From Lachnospiraceae bacterium UBA938 (lineage in GTDB: Bacteria > Bacillota > Clostridia > Lachnospirales > Lachnospiraceae), in the NCBI GenBank assembly GCA_002293475.1, contig DBDG01000046.1, positions 1-64,000 on the forward strand: a stretch of 64,000 nt of DNA, in the 5' to 3' direction. How positions within the stretch are numbered: position 1 is the stretch's first letter; every line of letters begins with the position of its first letter. Below the pieces are notes generated by a model, which saw only the letters and a program-made list of their open reading frames with translations, searched no databases and was not told where the DNA came from. A program made the position numbers and the translations under genes. This document shows, piece by piece, positions 1 to 8,871 of this stretch.

Positions 1-71
1 CCGCTGAAACGGTTGCGTATTTTTAAATGCTTTTTCGCACGGACTTTCTGTCTTGATTCTTTCTTAACCAT
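1..71 (-). CDS. rplR: 50S ribosomal protein L18 (N-terminal part, cut by window edge)
   Basis: Only the first 23 codons lie in the window, starting at the ATG at 71 and running off the left edge. The visible residues are a short, very basic N-terminus (MVKKESRQKVRAKKHLKIRN) typical of L18, which binds 5S rRNA and the large subunit. The position directly after rplF in the minus-strand spc operon is the canonical one. An AGGAGA-type site lies just upstream. The rest of the protein cannot be judged. Confidence 0.88.
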   Translation of the reverse strand, partial: MVKKESRQKVRAKKHLKIRNRFS

Positions 72-88
72 TCTGCTACTCTCCTTAT

Positions 89-628
89 CTATTTTTTACC
101 GGTCTTACCGACTTTACGTCTAATTACTTCATCAGAATACTTGATACCTTTGCCCTTATAGGGTTCCGGTCTTCTCTTATCCCGAATCTCAGCGGCAAAC
201 TGGCCGACTTTTTCTTTGTCGATTCCTTTTACGGTTATGGAATTGCCTTCCACGACGCTTTCAATGCCGTCAGGATCGGTCATCTCCACGGGATGGGAGT
301 AGCCCAGCGATAATGTCAGCTTATTGCCCGCTTTAGCGACTTTGTAGCCGACGCCGTTTACTTCCAGTTTCTTGGCATAGCCTTCGGTCACCCCGACGAC
401 CATGTTGTTTAATAGGGTCCGGCTCAGTCCATGCAGGGATTTCATCCTCTTTAAGTCATTGGGACGGGCAACGGTTATGACGCCGGCCTCCAGTTTGATC
501 TCCATTTCTGCGGGAAGGACTCTTTCTAGGGTTCCCTTAGGACCTTTTACGGTTACCTTGTTATTTTCTGCAATATCCACAGTTACGCCTGCGGGTACCG
601 CGATTGGCATTCTTCCTATCCTTGACAT
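89..628 (-). CDS. rplF: 50S ribosomal protein L6
   Basis: A 179-residue protein, the usual L6 length, starting MSRIGRMPI. The C-terminal region carries the L6 signature around [11 protein letters not shown], followed by a basic tail. L6 binds 23S rRNA helix 97 near the factor-binding site. It lies 12 nt after rpsH and 17 nt before rplR in the same operon, with a GGAGG site just upstream of the ATG at 628. Nothing unusual is seen. Confidence 0.97.
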   Translation of the reverse strand: MSRIGRMPIAVPAGVTVDIAENNKVTVKGPKGTLERVLPAEMEIKLEAGVITVARPNDLKRMKSLHGLSRTLLNNMVVGVTEGYAKKLEVNGVGYKVAKAGNKLTLSLGYSHPVEMTDPDGIESVVEGNSITVKGIDKEKVGQFAAEIRDKRRPEPYKGKGIKYSDEVIRRKVGKTGKK

Positions 629-640
629 GCCCGTACCTCC

Positions 641-1042
641 TTACCAGATGAACGCTAAAACTTCGCCGCCTACCTGAAGTTCTCTCGCCTTTTTATCAGT
701 TACAAGCCCTTTATTAGTGGATATAATGGCAATACCCAGCCCGCCCAATACTCTGGGCAGCTCTTCCTTGCCCGCATAAACACGCAGACCGGGTTTCGAT
801 ATTCTTTTAAGTCCGGAAATGATTTTGGCATTCCTGTCCATGCCGTATTTTAAGGTAATACGGATGGTCTTAAAACTTCCGTCGTCAATTACATCATATT
901 TTTTAATGTATCCTTCTTCCAAAAGAATCTGGGCGATTGCCATCTTCATCTTGGAGGATGGTACATCTACTGTATCATGTTTTGCAGTATTTGCATTGCG
1001 GATTCTTGTAAGCATATCCGCAATAGGATCGCTCATTGTCAT
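641..1042 (-). CDS. rpsH: 30S ribosomal protein S8
   Basis: A 133-residue protein that begins [17 protein letters not shown], the S8 N-terminal signature, and ends in the conserved [10 protein letters not shown]8 binds 16S rRNA helix 21 and in enterobacteria also represses the spc operon by binding its mRNA; whether that happens here is not visible. A second in-frame ATG at codon 3 gives the MSDPIADML form. It follows rpsZ by 28 nt. Ordinary member of the operon. Confidence 0.97.
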   Translation of the reverse strand: MTMSDPIADMLTRIRNANTAKHDTVDVPSSKMKMAIAQILLEEGYIKKYDVIDDGSFKTIRITLKYGMDRNAKIISGLKRISKPGLRVYAGKEELPRVLGGLGIAIISTNKGLVTDKKARELQVGGEVLAFIW

Positions 1043-1070
1043 CTTAATTGACCTCCTTCTTTATTCGCTC

Positions 1071-1256
1071 CTACCAGCTGGCTTTTCTGACGCCGGGAAT
1101 CTGGCCTTTGTATGCTAATTCACGGAAGCAGATCCGGCAGATTCCATATTTTCTTAGATAAGCATGAGGACGACCACATATCTTACAACGGTTATATCCT
1201 CTGGTAGAAAATAGTTGTTTCCGCTGCTGCTTAAGCTTCATTGCCGTTTTAGCCAT
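1071..1256 (-). CDS. rpsZ: 30S ribosomal protein S14, zinc-binding type Z
   Basis: A 61-residue S14 of the short type that keeps all four zinc cysteines (CKIC at about residues 24-27 and CRIC at about 39-42). This C+ form is the usual primary S14 of Firmicutes; a longer C- copy, if present, would be zinc-regulated and elsewhere. It lies 12 nt after rplE and has a GGAGG ribosome binding site. Start chosen at [11 protein letters not shown], which agrees with the family. Confidence 0.96.
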   Translation of the reverse strand: MAKTAMKLKQQRKQLFSTRGYNRCKICGRPHAYLRKYGICRICFRELAYKGQIPGVRKASW

Positions 1257-1268
1257 GAATTTACCTCC

Positions 1269-1808
1269 TTATTTTGCAAATGGCATATTAAATAACGTTA
1301 ACAGTTCTCTTGCTTCTTCATCCGACTTTGCAGTTGTCACGATAATAACATCCATGCCCCTGACTTTGTCTACTTTATCATATTCGATCTCAGGGAAAAT
1401 CAGCTGCTCCTTAATGCCCAGGGCATAATTTCCCCGGCCGTCGAAGGCATTGGGGTTGACGCCACGGAAGTCACGGACACGGGGCAGCGCCAGATTGACC
1501 AGACGATCTAGGAACTCATACATCTTTTCGCCGCGGAGCGTGGTCTTACAGCCGATGTTCATGCCTTCCCTGATCTTAAAGTTGGCCACGGAATTCTTGG
1601 CCTTGGTAATCACAGCCTTCTGACCGGCGATAGTTTCCATATCCTTCATGGCGGATTCCAATACCTTGGCGTTATCCCTAGCTTCGCCGACACCCATGTT
1701 AATAACGATCTTCTCTATCTTAGGCACCTGTAAAACGTTCTTATATCCAAACTTCTTGACCATCGCTTCGGTGATTTCACTTCTATACATACTTTTAAGT
1801 CTGCTCAC
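1269..1808 (-). CDS. rplE: 50S ribosomal protein L5
   Basis: L5, 179 residues, binds 5S rRNA and contacts the P-site tRNA. The body is typical ([19 protein letters not shown], and [18 protein letters not shown]). The start is taken as the GTG at 1808, giving [12 protein letters not shown], because an AGGAGGT site sits 8 nt before it. The frame is open to a TTG at 1832, but that start would place the Shine-Dalgarno inside the coding region and add eight residues not usual in the family. It lies 16 nt after rplX. Confidence 0.95.
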   Translation of the reverse strand: MSRLKSMYRSEITEAMVKKFGYKNVLQVPKIEKIVINMGVGEARDNAKVLESAMKDMETIAGQKAVITKAKNSVANFKIREGMNIGCKTTLRGEKMYEFLDRLVNLALPRVRDFRGVNPNAFDGRGNYALGIKEQLIFPEIEYDKVDKVRGMDVIIVTTAKSDEEARELLTLFNMPFAK

Positions 1809-1824
1809 GTTTTCAGACCTCCTT

Positions 1825-2136
1825 TCAGCCAATTATATCACCCGTTGATTTTGCATAACGCACTTTTTTGTCCTTTTCAAATTTGAAGCCGATCCTGGTC
1901 GGTTTTCCCTTATGGACATACATCACGTTGGAAATGTCAATAGGTGCTTCCTTGTGGACTATCCCGCCATTCTGATTGGCGGCGGAAGGTTTGGTATGCT
2001 TCGTGATCATGTTGACGCCTTCCACCAGTACGCGGTGGCTTTTGGGGTCAACGCTCATTACTTTTCCTTCTTTTCCGTTATCTTTTCCGGCAATTACCTT
2101 GACGGTATCGCCTGTTTTAATTTTCATTGTCGCCAT
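1825..2136 (-). CDS. rplX: 50S ribosomal protein L24
   Basis: L24, 103 residues, an assembly initiator that binds the 5' domain of 23S rRNA. It has the KOW motif near the N-terminus ([20 protein letters not shown]) and the TRIGFKF segment near the end. The start is the ATG at 2136 (MATMKIKTG), preceded by AGGAGGTG at good spacing. The open frame reaches 2175, but those residues (MFLWLPKYC and so on) are not L24-like and overlap the end of rplN. Confidence 0.95.
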   Translation of the reverse strand: MATMKIKTGDTVKVIAGKDNGKEGKVMSVDPKSHRVLVEGVNMITKHTKPSAANQNGGIVHKEAPIDISNVMYVHKGKPTRIGFKFEKDKKVRYAKSTGDIIG

Positions 2137-2146
2137 GAGACACCTC

Positions 2147-2515
2147 CTACAATACTTCGGGAGCCAGAGAAACAATCTTCATAAACTGTTTTTCACGCAG
2201 CTCTCTCGCTACCGGTCCAAAAATACGGGTTCCTCTGGGGGTCTTGTCATCTTTGATAATTACGGCGGCATTTTCACTGAACTTAATATAAGAACCATCT
2301 TTACGCCTTGCTCCCTTAACAGTCCGAACCACGACGGCCTTCACTACGTCACCTTTCCTGACAACGCCGCCTGGTGTTGCATCCTTGACCGTAGCAATAA
2401 TTATATCGCCGATATGTGCATATCTTCTTGTGGATCCGCCGGTTACACGGATGCAGAGGATTTCTTTTGCACCGGTATTATCGGCAACCCGCAATCTGCT
2501 TTCCTGCTGAATCAT
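2147..2515 (-). CDS. rplN: 50S ribosomal protein L14
   Basis: L14 of exactly the classical 122 residues when the start is taken at the ATG at 2515 ([18 protein letters not shown]). It contains the L14 signature [20 protein letters not shown]14 lies at the subunit interface and is the docking site of silencing factor RsfS. The open frame runs upstream to 2635 through the structured rpsQ-rplN gap, and that 40-residue extension is not L14-like. The upstream ribosome binding site (AAAGG) is weaker than those of its neighbours. Confidence 0.95.
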   Translation of the reverse strand: MIQQESRLRVADNTGAKEILCIRVTGGSTRRYAHIGDIIIATVKDATPGGVVRKGDVVKAVVVRTVKGARRKDGSYIKFSENAAVIIKDDKTPRGTRIFGPVARELREKQFMKIVSLAPEVL

Positions 2516-2578
2516 TCGACTTCCCAACCTTTCTAAATTGTTTACTTGACTAAAACTAGACTCATAATACCTTAACGC

Positions 2579-2660
2579 GAAGAACGCTCCGCGTTCTTCT
2601 AGGCGAGACTTAGTAAATCTTAGGCGGCGTCTCATGACGCCTTAGATTTTCTTCTCGCCT
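2579..2660. repeat. Structured intergenic element C (rpsQ-rplN gap)
   Basis: A perfect 9-bp inverted repeat with a 3-nt loop (GAAGAACGC at 2579-2587, GCGTTCTTC at 2591-2599) is followed by a longer imperfect stem closed by AGGCGAGA (2601-2608) and TCTCGCCT (2653-2660), with inner arms around AAATCT and AGATTT. The same small hairpin occurs at 6122-6142 in the rplW-rplB gap, again followed by a long stem. No U-run follows, so this is not a simple terminator. Confidence 0.7.
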
Positions 2661-2662
2661 TT

Positions 2663-2917
2663 TTATTTGGCTTTCTCCGTAATTTCCACAAGACGCCATC
2701 TCTTTTCTTTGGATAAAGGCCTGGTTTCCATTACTTTGACAGTATCACCGATCCGGCACTCGTTATTTTCATCGTGCGCTTTCAGCTTATAGGTTCTCTT
2801 TACGATCTTTCCATAAAGAGGATGCTTAACATGGTTTTCAATCGCTACAACAATGGTTTTATCCATCTTATCGCTGGTGACTTTTCCGATACGTGTTTTT
2901 CTTAAATTTCTTTCCAC
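2663..2917 (-). CDS. rpsQ: 30S ribosomal protein S17
   Basis: An 84-residue S17 with the family core [18 protein letters not shown] and the segment [18 protein letters not shown]. It is a primary 16S rRNA binding protein of the 5' domain. Start at MERNLRKTR with GGAGATATAACGTG context upstream. Unlike most pairs in the operon it is separated from both neighbours by more than 100 nt (124 nt from rpmC and 147 nt from rplN), and both gaps hold stem-loops. Confidence 0.96.
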   Translation of the reverse strand: MERNLRKTRIGKVTSDKMDKTIVVAIENHVKHPLYGKIVKRTYKLKAHDENNECRIGDTVKVMETRPLSKEKRWRLVEITEKAK

Positions 2918-2952
2918 GTTATATCTCCTTTCCTATTTCTATCTTACTTCTA

Positions 2953-3000
2953 GCTTAATTCTATACTTAGTTCTAGCTGTAAGTACGGCTCTAATTAAGC
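2953..3000. repeat. Stem-loop in the rpmC-rpsQ gap
   Basis: An 8-bp perfect inverted repeat (GCTTAATT at 2953-2960, AATTAAGC at 2993-3000) encloses a smaller imperfect hairpin. The gap of 124 nt is otherwise T-rich and pyrimidine-rich on the plus strand. It may be a processing or pausing site within the S10 operon transcript; function is unknown. Confidence 0.45.
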
Positions 3001-3041
3001 AGGCCTACTTATCAATTACATGAATCTATAAGGTCACGTTA

Positions 3042-3248
3042 TTACTGTGCCTTCGCTTTCTGCGTAATAATGGTCTGGATCCGGGCAATATTTTTCCTGA
3101 CATCTTTGATTCTCGCCGTATTATCCAATTGATTGGTGGCATTTTGGAATCTTAAGTTGAAAAGCTCTTTCTTGGCATCGACTAGAGCCTTTGCCAGTTC
3201 CGCCTCGGTTTTATTTCTTAAATCTTCCACATATTTGTTAGTTTTCAT
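3042..3248 (-). CDS. rpmC: 50S ribosomal protein L29
   Basis: L29, 68 residues, lies at the tunnel exit near L23. Typical features are [25 protein letters not shown] (shown in part) and a second helix ending in a lysine-rich tail. The start is the ATG at 3248 ([10 protein letters not shown]). A GTG at 3257 is in frame, but the AGGCGG ribosome binding site fits the ATG. The start overlaps the rplP stop region by 11 nt, which suggests translational coupling. Confidence 0.95.
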   Translation of the reverse strand: MKTNKYVEDLRNKTEAELAKALVDAKKELFNLRFQNATNQLDNTARIKDVRKNIARIQTIITQKAKAQ

Positions 3249-3675
3249 TTGACACACCGCCTTCCAAATCTGCTTTCGATATGATCTTGCACTTGCAGGG
3301 AAGCTTATGCATTGCCAGACGCAATGCTTCTCTGGCGACTTCGTCCGACACGCCGGCGATTTCGAACATTACGCGTCCCGGCTTAACAACCGCCACCCAG
3401 TATTCCAAGGTCCCTTTACCGGAACCCATACGGGTTTCCGCTGGTTTACTTGTTACCGGCTTGTCAGGAAATATCTTGATCCATACCTGACCGCCACGCT
3501 TTATATATCTAGTCATGGCAACACGGGCCGCCTCAATCTGGTTTGATTTGATCCAGCAGGGCTCCGTTGCGATAAGACCATACTCGCCATAGCTGATGGT
3601 ATTGCCGCGGTTAGCTTTGCCTTTCATAGTACCGCGGAACTGCTTACGACGTTTTACTCTTTTTGGCATTAACAT
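3238..3675 (-). CDS. rplP: 50S ribosomal protein L16
   Basis: A 145-residue L16 with the N-terminus [15 protein letters not shown] as in other Firmicutes and the signature [19 protein letters not shown]. It organises the A-site region of the 50S subunit. The ATG at 3675 overlaps the rpsC stop codon in a TAATG arrangement; a second ATG at 3669 is possible. Its 3' end overlaps rpmC. Confidence 0.96.
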   Translation of the reverse strand: MLMPKRVKRRKQFRGTMKGKANRGNTISYGEYGLIATEPCWIKSNQIEAARVAMTRYIKRGGQVWIKIFPDKPVTSKPAETRMGSGKGTLEYWVAVVKPGRVMFEIAGVSDEVAREALRLAMHKLPCKCKIISKADLEGGVSNEN

Positions 3676-4352
3676 TATTTATCGCTCCCTTCCTTCGAAG
3701 ATGCCTTGTCTTCGCTATTTCCTTTAGCAGGAAGAATCTCGCCTTTATAAATCCAGACCTTGACGCCTACCTTTCCGTATGTGGTAGCCGCTTCGGCAAA
3801 CCCATAGTCAATGTCCGCGCGAAGCGTCTGCAGCGGAATCGTGCCTTCGCTGTAAAATTCAGTACGGGCCATGTCAGCACCGCCCAGACGTCCGGAACAT
3901 GCGGTTTTGATTCCCAAGGCGCCGGACTTCATCGTCCTGCCCATGCATGATTTCATAGCACGCCGGAAGGAAACCCGGTTTTCTAGCTGCTGGGCAATAT
4001 TTTCCGCTACCAGCTGGGCGTCTTTATCAGGCCGTTTGATTTCTTTGATATCAACCGAAACTTTCTTGTCGGTAAGCTTGGAAATCTCCTTTTTAGTCAC
4101 TTCAATCTCATTGCCGCCTTTGCCGATAACAACACCGGGCTTGGCCGTGAAGATTATCACCTTAACACGGTCAGAGGCTCTTTCGATTTCGATCTTAGAG
4201 ATACCGGCACTGTATAACTTTTTTTTCAGATATTTTCTGATGTTGTAATCTTCCACCAGATAATCAGAAAATTCCGCATCGGCATACCATCTGGAATCCC
4301 AGTCCTTGATAATTCCGACTCTGAGGCCGTGAGGATTTACTTTCTGTCCCAT
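3675..4352 (-). CDS. rpsC: 30S ribosomal protein S3
   Basis: A 225-residue S3, slightly longer than the usual 218 or so because of a polar lysine- and serine-rich C-terminal tail. The N-terminus [18 protein letters not shown] is diagnostic and the KH domain carries [12 protein letters not shown]3 forms part of the mRNA entry helicase with S4 and S5. It is 11 nt downstream of rplV with a GGAGG site, and overlaps rplP by one nucleotide of its stop codon. Confidence 0.97.
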   Translation of the reverse strand: MGQKVNPHGLRVGIIKDWDSRWYADAEFSDYLVEDYNIRKYLKKKLYSAGISKIEIERASDRVKVIIFTAKPGVVIGKGGNEIEVTKKEISKLTDKKVSVDIKEIKRPDKDAQLVAENIAQQLENRVSFRRAMKSCMGRTMKSGALGIKTACSGRLGGADMARTEFYSEGTIPLQTLRADIDYGFAEAATTYGKVGVKVWIYKGEILPAKGNSEDKASSKEGSDK

Positions 4353-4363
4353 TCTTTTTCCTC

Positions 4364-4780
4364 CTATCTTTCATCCAGCACTATGGTAATATGGCTCATT
4401 CTCTTCTCGATCCTGTAAGCCCTGCCCTGTGCCCTCGGTTTTATTCTTTTCATCGTGGGACCCTTGTTGGCGTAACATTCGGCAACATAAAGGTTCTCCG
4501 GATTAGGATATTTCGCGGGATCCTGGCCATATTTGTACTCAGCGTTGGCAATAGCGGATTCCAGCAGCTTCTTGATGATGCCTGATGCGTAGCGGGGATT
4601 GTAAGCCAGCACCGCCATCGCGGTATCGGTGTTCTTACCCCTGATGGCATCCAGTACAAAACAAGCTTTCTGTACCGACACTCTGGCATAGGATAACTTC
4701 GCCGAAGGTCTTATCGCTTTTGCATCTTGACTTTTTTTATTCCGTTCTCTTTTAATTTGTGATCTATGTCCTTTTGCCAT
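4364..4780 (-). CDS. rplV: 50S ribosomal protein L22
   Basis: A 138-residue L22, whose beta-hairpin reaches into the exit tunnel. The N-terminus has a basic extension of about 20 residues ([14 protein letters not shown]), common in Clostridia. The C-terminal signature [17 protein letters not shown] is present. No insertion is seen in the hairpin loop region that would suggest macrolide resistance. The ribosome binding site AAAGGAGG lies just upstream. Confidence 0.96.
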   Translation of the reverse strand: MAKGHRSQIKRERNKKSQDAKAIRPSAKLSYARVSVQKACFVLDAIRGKNTDTAMAVLAYNPRYASGIIKKLLESAIANAEYKYGQDPAKYPNPENLYVAECYANKGPTMKRIKPRAQGRAYRIEKRMSHITIVLDER

Positions 4781-4798
4781 GTTAAAACCTCCTTTCTG

Positions 4799-5080
4799 TT
4801 ACCTTACTTTCGATTTCTTTTCATCTTTGCCATGTCCTCTATAAGTCCTAGTTGCCACGAACTCACCCAGCTTATGGCCAACCATATCTTCCGTCACATA
4901 TACGGGAACATGTTTCCTTCCGTCATGAACTGCAATTGTATGTCCCACAAAAGAGGGGAAAATTGTCGAACGACGGGACCAAGTCTTGACGACCTGTTTC
5001 TGTCCTGAAGCATTCAGAGCATCTATTTTTTTCAGTATGCTTTTGTCTGCAAAAGGTCCTTTTTTCAGTGATCTGGACAT
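4799..5080 (-). CDS. rpsS: 30S ribosomal protein S19
   Basis: A 93-residue S19, the standard length, when started at the ATG at 5080 ([10 protein letters not shown]), which has an AGGAGGAG site at good spacing. The open frame runs 40 codons further into the end of rplB, but that extension is not S19-like. S19 contacts S13 and the A-site tRNA region in the 30S head. The basic tail [16 protein letters not shown] is typical. Confidence 0.95.
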   Translation of the reverse strand: MSRSLKKGPFADKSILKKIDALNASGQKQVVKTWSRRSTIFPSFVGHTIAVHDGRKHVPVYVTEDMVGHKLGEFVATRTYRGHGKDEKKSKVR

Positions 5081-5103
5081 TGTCACTCCTCCTAAAATAA
5101 TCT

Positions 5104-5946
5104 TTATTTGATAGTACGGCCATCCCTTCTTCTTACAATCAGCTTGTTGGAAGCTTTTTTCTTCTTCCGGGTCTTTAAGCCCAAAGCCGGTTTGCCCCAA
5201 GGGGTACTTGGTCCGGGCCGACCGATACCGGTCTTGCCCTCGCCGCCGCCGTGCGGATGATCGTTAGGATTCATGACCGAACCGCGCACCGTAGGACGGA
5301 AGCCCATGTGGCGTTTACGCCCGGCTTTCCCGACATTAATAAGGTTATGATCGCCGTTGCCGACCACCCCGACCGTTGCCCGGCACAGAATCGGAACCAT
5401 CCTCATCTCGCCTGACGGCAGACGCAAGGTGGCATATTTTCCTTCTTTGGCCATCAGCTGTGCCGTATTTCCCGCTGAACGAACCATCTGGCCACCCTTA
5501 CCGGGAATCATCTCAATATTATGAATCTGTGTACCAACCGGAATCTTCTCCAAAGGCAAACAGTTCCCTACTCTTATCTCCGCTTCCGGCCCGTTCATGA
5601 CCTTCATGCCGTCCGTCAGCCCTTCCGGTGCCAAAATATACCGCTTCTCCCCATCCGCATAACACAGCAGTGCTATATTTGCCGACCGGTTAGGATCATA
5701 TTCAATCCCGATTACCGTAGCCGGTATCCCGTCTTTATTTCTCTTAAAATCAATAATCCGATATTTCCTCTTAGCCCCGCCCCCACGGTGCCTAACCGTA
5801 ATCTTTCCTTGATTATTACGTCCAGCCGTCTTCGACAAAGGTGCACACAACGACTTCTCCGGTGTCGTCTTCGTAATCTCCGAAAAATCCGAACCGGTCA
5901 TCTGTCTTCTTGAAGGTGTATATGGGTTATAAGTCTTGATTCCCAT
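5104..5946 (-). CDS. rplB: 50S ribosomal protein L2
   Basis: A 280-residue L2, the usual length, with N-terminus [16 protein letters not shown] and the conserved C-terminal stretch [18 protein letters not shown]. The histidine of this stretch is implicated in peptidyl transferase function in the family literature. It lies 23 nt before rpsS. Upstream there is an unusually long 260-nt gap to rplW containing stem-loops. Confidence 0.97.
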   Translation of the reverse strand: MGIKTYNPYTPSRRQMTGSDFSEITKTTPEKSLCAPLSKTAGRNNQGKITVRHRGGGAKRKYRIIDFKRNKDGIPATVIGIEYDPNRSANIALLCYADGEKRYILAPEGLTDGMKVMNGPEAEIRVGNCLPLEKIPVGTQIHNIEMIPGKGGQMVRSAGNTAQLMAKEGKYATLRLPSGEMRMVPILCRATVGVVGNGDHNLINVGKAGRKRHMGFRPTVRGSVMNPNDHPHGGGEGKTGIGRPGPSTPWGKPALGLKTRKKKKASNKLIVRRRDGRTIK

Positions 5947-6206
5947 GATTTTCTCCTTTCGGGTTTCTGTTACTGTTACTGCATATCTATCGTTCTATTT
6001 CTAATCGATGCTTCTATCAGATGAATCATTTATGAACCAATATCTCAATATGATACCTATTCTTCATCTTGCCCATCCGATGCACTTCGCCCAAACTGCA
6101 TCCAGTTAGTTGATGCACCCGGAAGAACGCCCCGCGTTCTTCCCGTCGAAGCTTTAGTTACTCTTAGCCGCGGTCCTCTCGCAGCTTAGTGTAACTCTTC
6201 GACGTC
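5947..6206. other. 260-nt rplW-rplB gap with structured element B
   Basis: No gene is seen. It contains an inverted repeat TGCATC/GATGCA (6097-6102 and 6112-6117), then a 10-bp hairpin GGAAGAACGC/GCGTTCTTCC (6121-6130 and 6134-6143, loop CCC), and directly after it a long nested stem closed by CGTCGAAG (6144-6151) and CTTCGACG (6197-6204), with inner arms AGTTAC/GTAACT. The small hairpin matches the one at 2579-2599. The long stem shares the transcript-sense pattern AGTTA-N-ACTAAG-N-TGCGA with the hairpin after rpsJ. No convincing internal promoter was found. Confidence 0.65.
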
Positions 6207-6506
6207 TTATAAGCCCGTAAAAATCTCGATATCCTTACTGTCCGCCGTCAGCTGCACAATCGCCTTTTTGGTCTTAGCGGTCCGGCCTACGATATTGCCG
6301 CGCCGTTTCTTCTTGCCGTCATAATTCATGGTATTGACTTTCGATACCTTGGTTCCGGCAAACATTTTCTCCACAGCCTCTTTGATCTGGGACTTGTTGG
6401 CTTCCGGATGAACCAGAAAAGTATATTTCTTGTCGCCCATACCTGCCATGCTCTTTTCGGTGATAACAGGTTTGAGGATTACGTCATAATATTGTAATGC
6501 TGCCAT
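6207..6506 (-). CDS. rplW: 50S ribosomal protein L23
   Basis: A 99-residue L23, the tunnel-exit protein that binds trigger factor and SRP. Family features are [14 protein letters not shown] near the start, the [20 protein letters not shown] segment, and [18 protein letters not shown]. Its ATG overlaps the rplD stop in a TAATG arrangement, so the two are likely coupled. Confidence 0.96.
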   Translation of the reverse strand: MAALQYYDVILKPVITEKSMAGMGDKKYTFLVHPEANKSQIKEAVEKMFAGTKVSKVNTMNYDGKKKRRGNIVGRTAKTKKAIVQLTADSKDIEIFTGL

Positions 6507-7126
6507 TATGCATACACCTCCTCGATTTTGGCGACCGCGTCCTTGGTAACGATCAGGGTATCGCCTCTTAAGATATCATACACATTAATTGTGTTGGTCA
6601 GCGCTGTTTTTATTTTCGGGATATTTCTTGCGCTCATTACCACGTTTTCATCCTTGTCAGCTAAAACCACCAAGGCTTTGCTTACTTTCAGGTTATCCAT
6701 CACGGCTTTGAACTGCTTGGTTTTGATCTCATTGAATGCCAGCTCTTCCAAAACAATCAGCTTGTTTTCCTGAACCCGGCTGGTAAGGGCCGATTTGAGT
6801 GCCAGTCTTTTTTCCTTTTTATTGATCTTAAAACTGTAATCTCTCGGGGTGGGGGCAAATACGACACCGCCGCCTTTCCACTGGGGCGACCGGGTCGAAC
6901 CTTGTCTGGCATGACCGGTGCCTTTCTGTCTCCAAGGCTTCCTTCCGCCGCCGGATACTTCCGCGCGGGTCTTGGCCTTCTGGGTTCCCTGACGATTGTT
7001 GGCAAGCTGCTGAACAACTGCCATGTGTACCAAATGTTCGTTTATTTCGACTCCGAATACGGCATCGCTTAGCTCCATCTTGCCGACTTCTTTGCCTTCC
7101 ATATTATAAACAGATACGTTTGCCAT
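6506..7126 (-). CDS. rplD: 50S ribosomal protein L4
   Basis: A 206-residue L4 with the extended tunnel loop ([19 protein letters not shown]) intact. In E. coli L4 represses the S10 operon through its leader; here a long rpsJ leader exists, but no resemblance to the E. coli structure can be claimed. Start at [15 protein letters not shown] with a good upstream AGGAGG site. Confidence 0.97.
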   Translation of the reverse strand: MANVSVYNMEGKEVGKMELSDAVFGVEINEHLVHMAVVQQLANNRQGTQKAKTRAEVSGGGRKPWRQKGTGHARQGSTRSPQWKGGGVVFAPTPRDYSFKINKKEKRLALKSALTSRVQENKLIVLEELAFNEIKTKQFKAVMDNLKVSKALVVLADKDENVVMSARNIPKIKTALTNTINVYDILRGDTLIVTKDAVAKIEEVYA

Positions 7127-7168
7127 CTGAGTGGTCCTCCTTTCATTCTGCGGAACTGCTTTCTATAT

Positions 7169-7852
7169 TTATACGGTAGCCTTAACCGTTTCTTTCACGG
7201 TCACTAATGCTTTTCTGGGGCCGGGTACCGCACCTTTTATCAAAAGAAGGTTTTTCTCGGCATCTACTCTTACCACTTCAAGATTCTGCACCGTAACTTT
7301 TACACAGCCCATGTGACCCGGCATGCCTTTTCCCTTAAAAACGCGGCTGGGAGAGGAGCAGGCACCATTGGAACCCTGATGACGATGGAACTTAGAACCG
7401 TGCGTCATGGGGCCGCGATGCTGGCCGTGTCGCTTGATCGCGCCTTGAAAACCCTTACCCTTCGATATGGCAGAGGCATCGATCTTATCTCCGACCACAA
7501 AAATATCCGCTTTGATTTCATTGCCAAGGGCATAATCCGTAGCGTTCTCAAACTTAAACTCTCTGATATAACGCTTGCAGGACACTCCCGCCTTTTCAAA
7601 GTGACCTTTCAAAGCCTTATTCACGCCATGTCGGCGAATCACTTCTTTCTTTCCGCTCTTATCTCTGTTGACGAGCTTTTCCTTCTTATCAACAAAACCG
7701 ACCTGAACCGCACTATAACCGTCGTTTTCCGCCGTCTTGACCTGAGTCACGACACATGGCCCAGCTTGGAGCACGGTTACGGGAATCAAGGAACCGTCTT
7801 CATTGAAGATTTGAGTCATTCCGACTTTTGTTGCTAAAATAGCCTTTTTCAT
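7169..7852 (-). CDS. rplC: 50S ribosomal protein L3
   Basis: A 227-residue L3, one of the first proteins in 50S assembly, with N-terminus [20 protein letters not shown] and the glutamine-containing loop [20 protein letters not shown] near the peptidyl transferase centre. The start is the ATG at 7852 with GGAGGT at good spacing; the frame is open to 7897, but that extension is not conserved. It is separated from rpsJ by 108 nt holding a stem-loop. Confidence 0.96.
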   Translation of the reverse strand: MKKAILATKVGMTQIFNEDGSLIPVTVLQAGPCVVTQVKTAENDGYSAVQVGFVDKKEKLVNRDKSGKKEVIRRHGVNKALKGHFEKAGVSCKRYIREFKFENATDYALGNEIKADIFVVGDKIDASAISKGKGFQGAIKRHGQHRGPMTHGSKFHRHQGSNGACSSPSRVFKGKGMPGHMGCVKVTVQNLEVVRVDAEKNLLLIKGAVPGPRKALVTVKETVKATV

Positions 7853-7930
7853 TTCTACCTCCATTTTTTCTACAGCGGCCCGGGCGAACCCGTGCATCTA
7901 GTAGGGGTGTAATTGTTTAAATCTCTTCTT

Positions 7931-7966
7931 AGTTATACTTAGGTTATTTCGCACCTTAGTCTAACT
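7931..7966. repeat. Stem-loop after rpsJ (element A)
   Basis: AGTTATACTTAGGT (7931-7944) pairs with ACCTTAGTCTAACT (7953-7966) with two mismatches and an 8-nt loop. It overlaps the rpsJ stop codon. The transcript-sense arm AGTTAGACTAAGGTGCGA resembles the arm of the rplW-rplB element. There is no T-run, so termination is not indicated. Confidence 0.6.
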
Positions 7967-8293
7967 CTTGGCGGTTTTCGCGGTTTTCATCTTAATATCG
8001 ATGTAAACGCCGACCGGCATTTCCAGTCTCTGCAGAGCATCTACCGTCTTCGGGGTAGGGGTGATGATGTCGATCAGTCTTTTATGGGTCCTTTGTTCAA
8101 ACTGCTCGCGGGAATCTTTGTATTTGTGAACCGCTCGTAAAATCGTGATGATTTCCTTCTTAGTAGGAAGGGGAACCGGTCCGCTTACCTGAGATCCGTT
8201 CTTTTTTACTGTCTCGATGATTTTTTTCGCAGATGCATCAACAAGCTGATGATCATATGCTTTGAGTGTAATCCTCATTACTTGACTTGCCAT
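7961..8293 (-). CDS. rpsJ: 30S ribosomal protein S10
   Basis: S10 (NusE), 110 residues with the start at the ATG at 8293 ([20 protein letters not shown]). It is a 30S head protein and also part of the NusB-S10 antitermination complex. The core includes [21 protein letters not shown] and ends with [10 protein letters not shown]. An AAAGGAGG site is 11 nt upstream of 8293. A second ATG at 8278 (MRITLKAYD) would give the more usual 105-residue form. The frame is open upstream to 8422, inside the leader. First gene of the operon. Confidence 0.95.
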   Translation of the reverse strand: MASQVMRITLKAYDHQLVDASAKKIIETVKKNGSQVSGPVPLPTKKEIITILRAVHKYKDSREQFEQRTHKRLIDIITPTPKTVDALQRLEMPVGVYIDIKMKTAKTAKS

Positions 8294-8582
8294 AAAAAAA
8301 GTCGCCTCCTTTTCGCACTTTTTGATATAAGTACGACAAGCGGTGACTGTACACTCTCCCGTGTGTGTCATGTATTGTGACAGAGCCAACTTCTTTCTCT
8401 GGTCCAACACCTGCATCAACACGTCGTTTCTGCGCTTTGGCAGACATAGGTTTGTACAGTGACTTGCCGTCAGATTATAGCGCTAATCCTAATGATTAGC
8501 ATTGACATTCGCTCCACGGAAAACCTGCCGCGCCTCTCGGCACTGCAGCAACCTCACGCTTCACAGCTATCATGTCACAGCA
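8294..8582 (-). other. Long 5' leader of the S10 operon
   Basis: From the deduced start of transcription near 8582 to the rpsJ start there are about 290 nt. It contains a 7-bp perfect hairpin (GCTAATC at 8482-8488, GATTAGC at 8494-8500, loop of 5). The length allows leader-mediated autoregulation, but no known ribosomal-protein binding structure could be recognised by eye. Confidence 0.5.
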
Positions 8583-8588
8583 ATAGGT

Positions 8589-8617
8589 AGTATACATGAT
8601 AATTAGAACAGTTGCAA
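8589..8617 (-). promoter_or_regulatory. Sigma-A type promoter of the S10 operon
   Basis: On the minus strand, -35 TTGCAA (8612-8617) and -10 TATACT (8589-8594) are separated by exactly 17 nt. It is the best promoter upstream of rpsJ and points into the operon. The stretch from 8618 to 8806, between this promoter and the divergent one, is AT-rich and shows no gene. Confidence 0.75.
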
Positions 8618-8806
8618 GTACTTTTTTCATATTTTTGCATTTTGTTTCTATTAACCCTTTTCGGCTCTATGTTAAGACATTATAATGCGTCACGGAGATT
8701 TTCATTAGTGCAATATTCAAAAGCCATGAATTAACTTCGCTGTCCGAGAAGCCGATGAATGTCGGACTGAGGGATAGCCTTTAAAATAAATCGCCATATT
8801 CTTCCG

Positions 8807-8835
8807 TTGACACCCTGCATGGATTCGAATATAAT
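8807..8835 (+). promoter_or_regulatory. Consensus sigma-A promoter of the DUF1015 gene
   Basis: TTGACA (8807-8812) and TATAAT (8830-8835) with a 17-nt spacer, a perfect consensus, located 36 nt before the ATG of the DUF1015 gene. An AAAGGAG site follows at 8857-8863. Confidence 0.88.
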
Positions 8836-8871
8836 ATCCATACATGAATTTACGATAAAGGAGATTCCCGA

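Noticed and set aside
1809..1832. Longer L5 starting with TTG at 1832
   Set aside because: The Shine-Dalgarno AGGAGG would lie inside the coding region; the GTG at 1808 gives the family length.
2516..2635. 40-residue extension of L14
   Set aside because: It covers the intergenic stem-loops and gives a non-conserved N-terminus; the ATG at 2515 gives exactly 122 residues.
8294..8422. N-terminal extension of S10 by 43 codons
   Set aside because: The frame is open, but the residues are not S10-like, and the AAAGGAGG site places the start at 8293.
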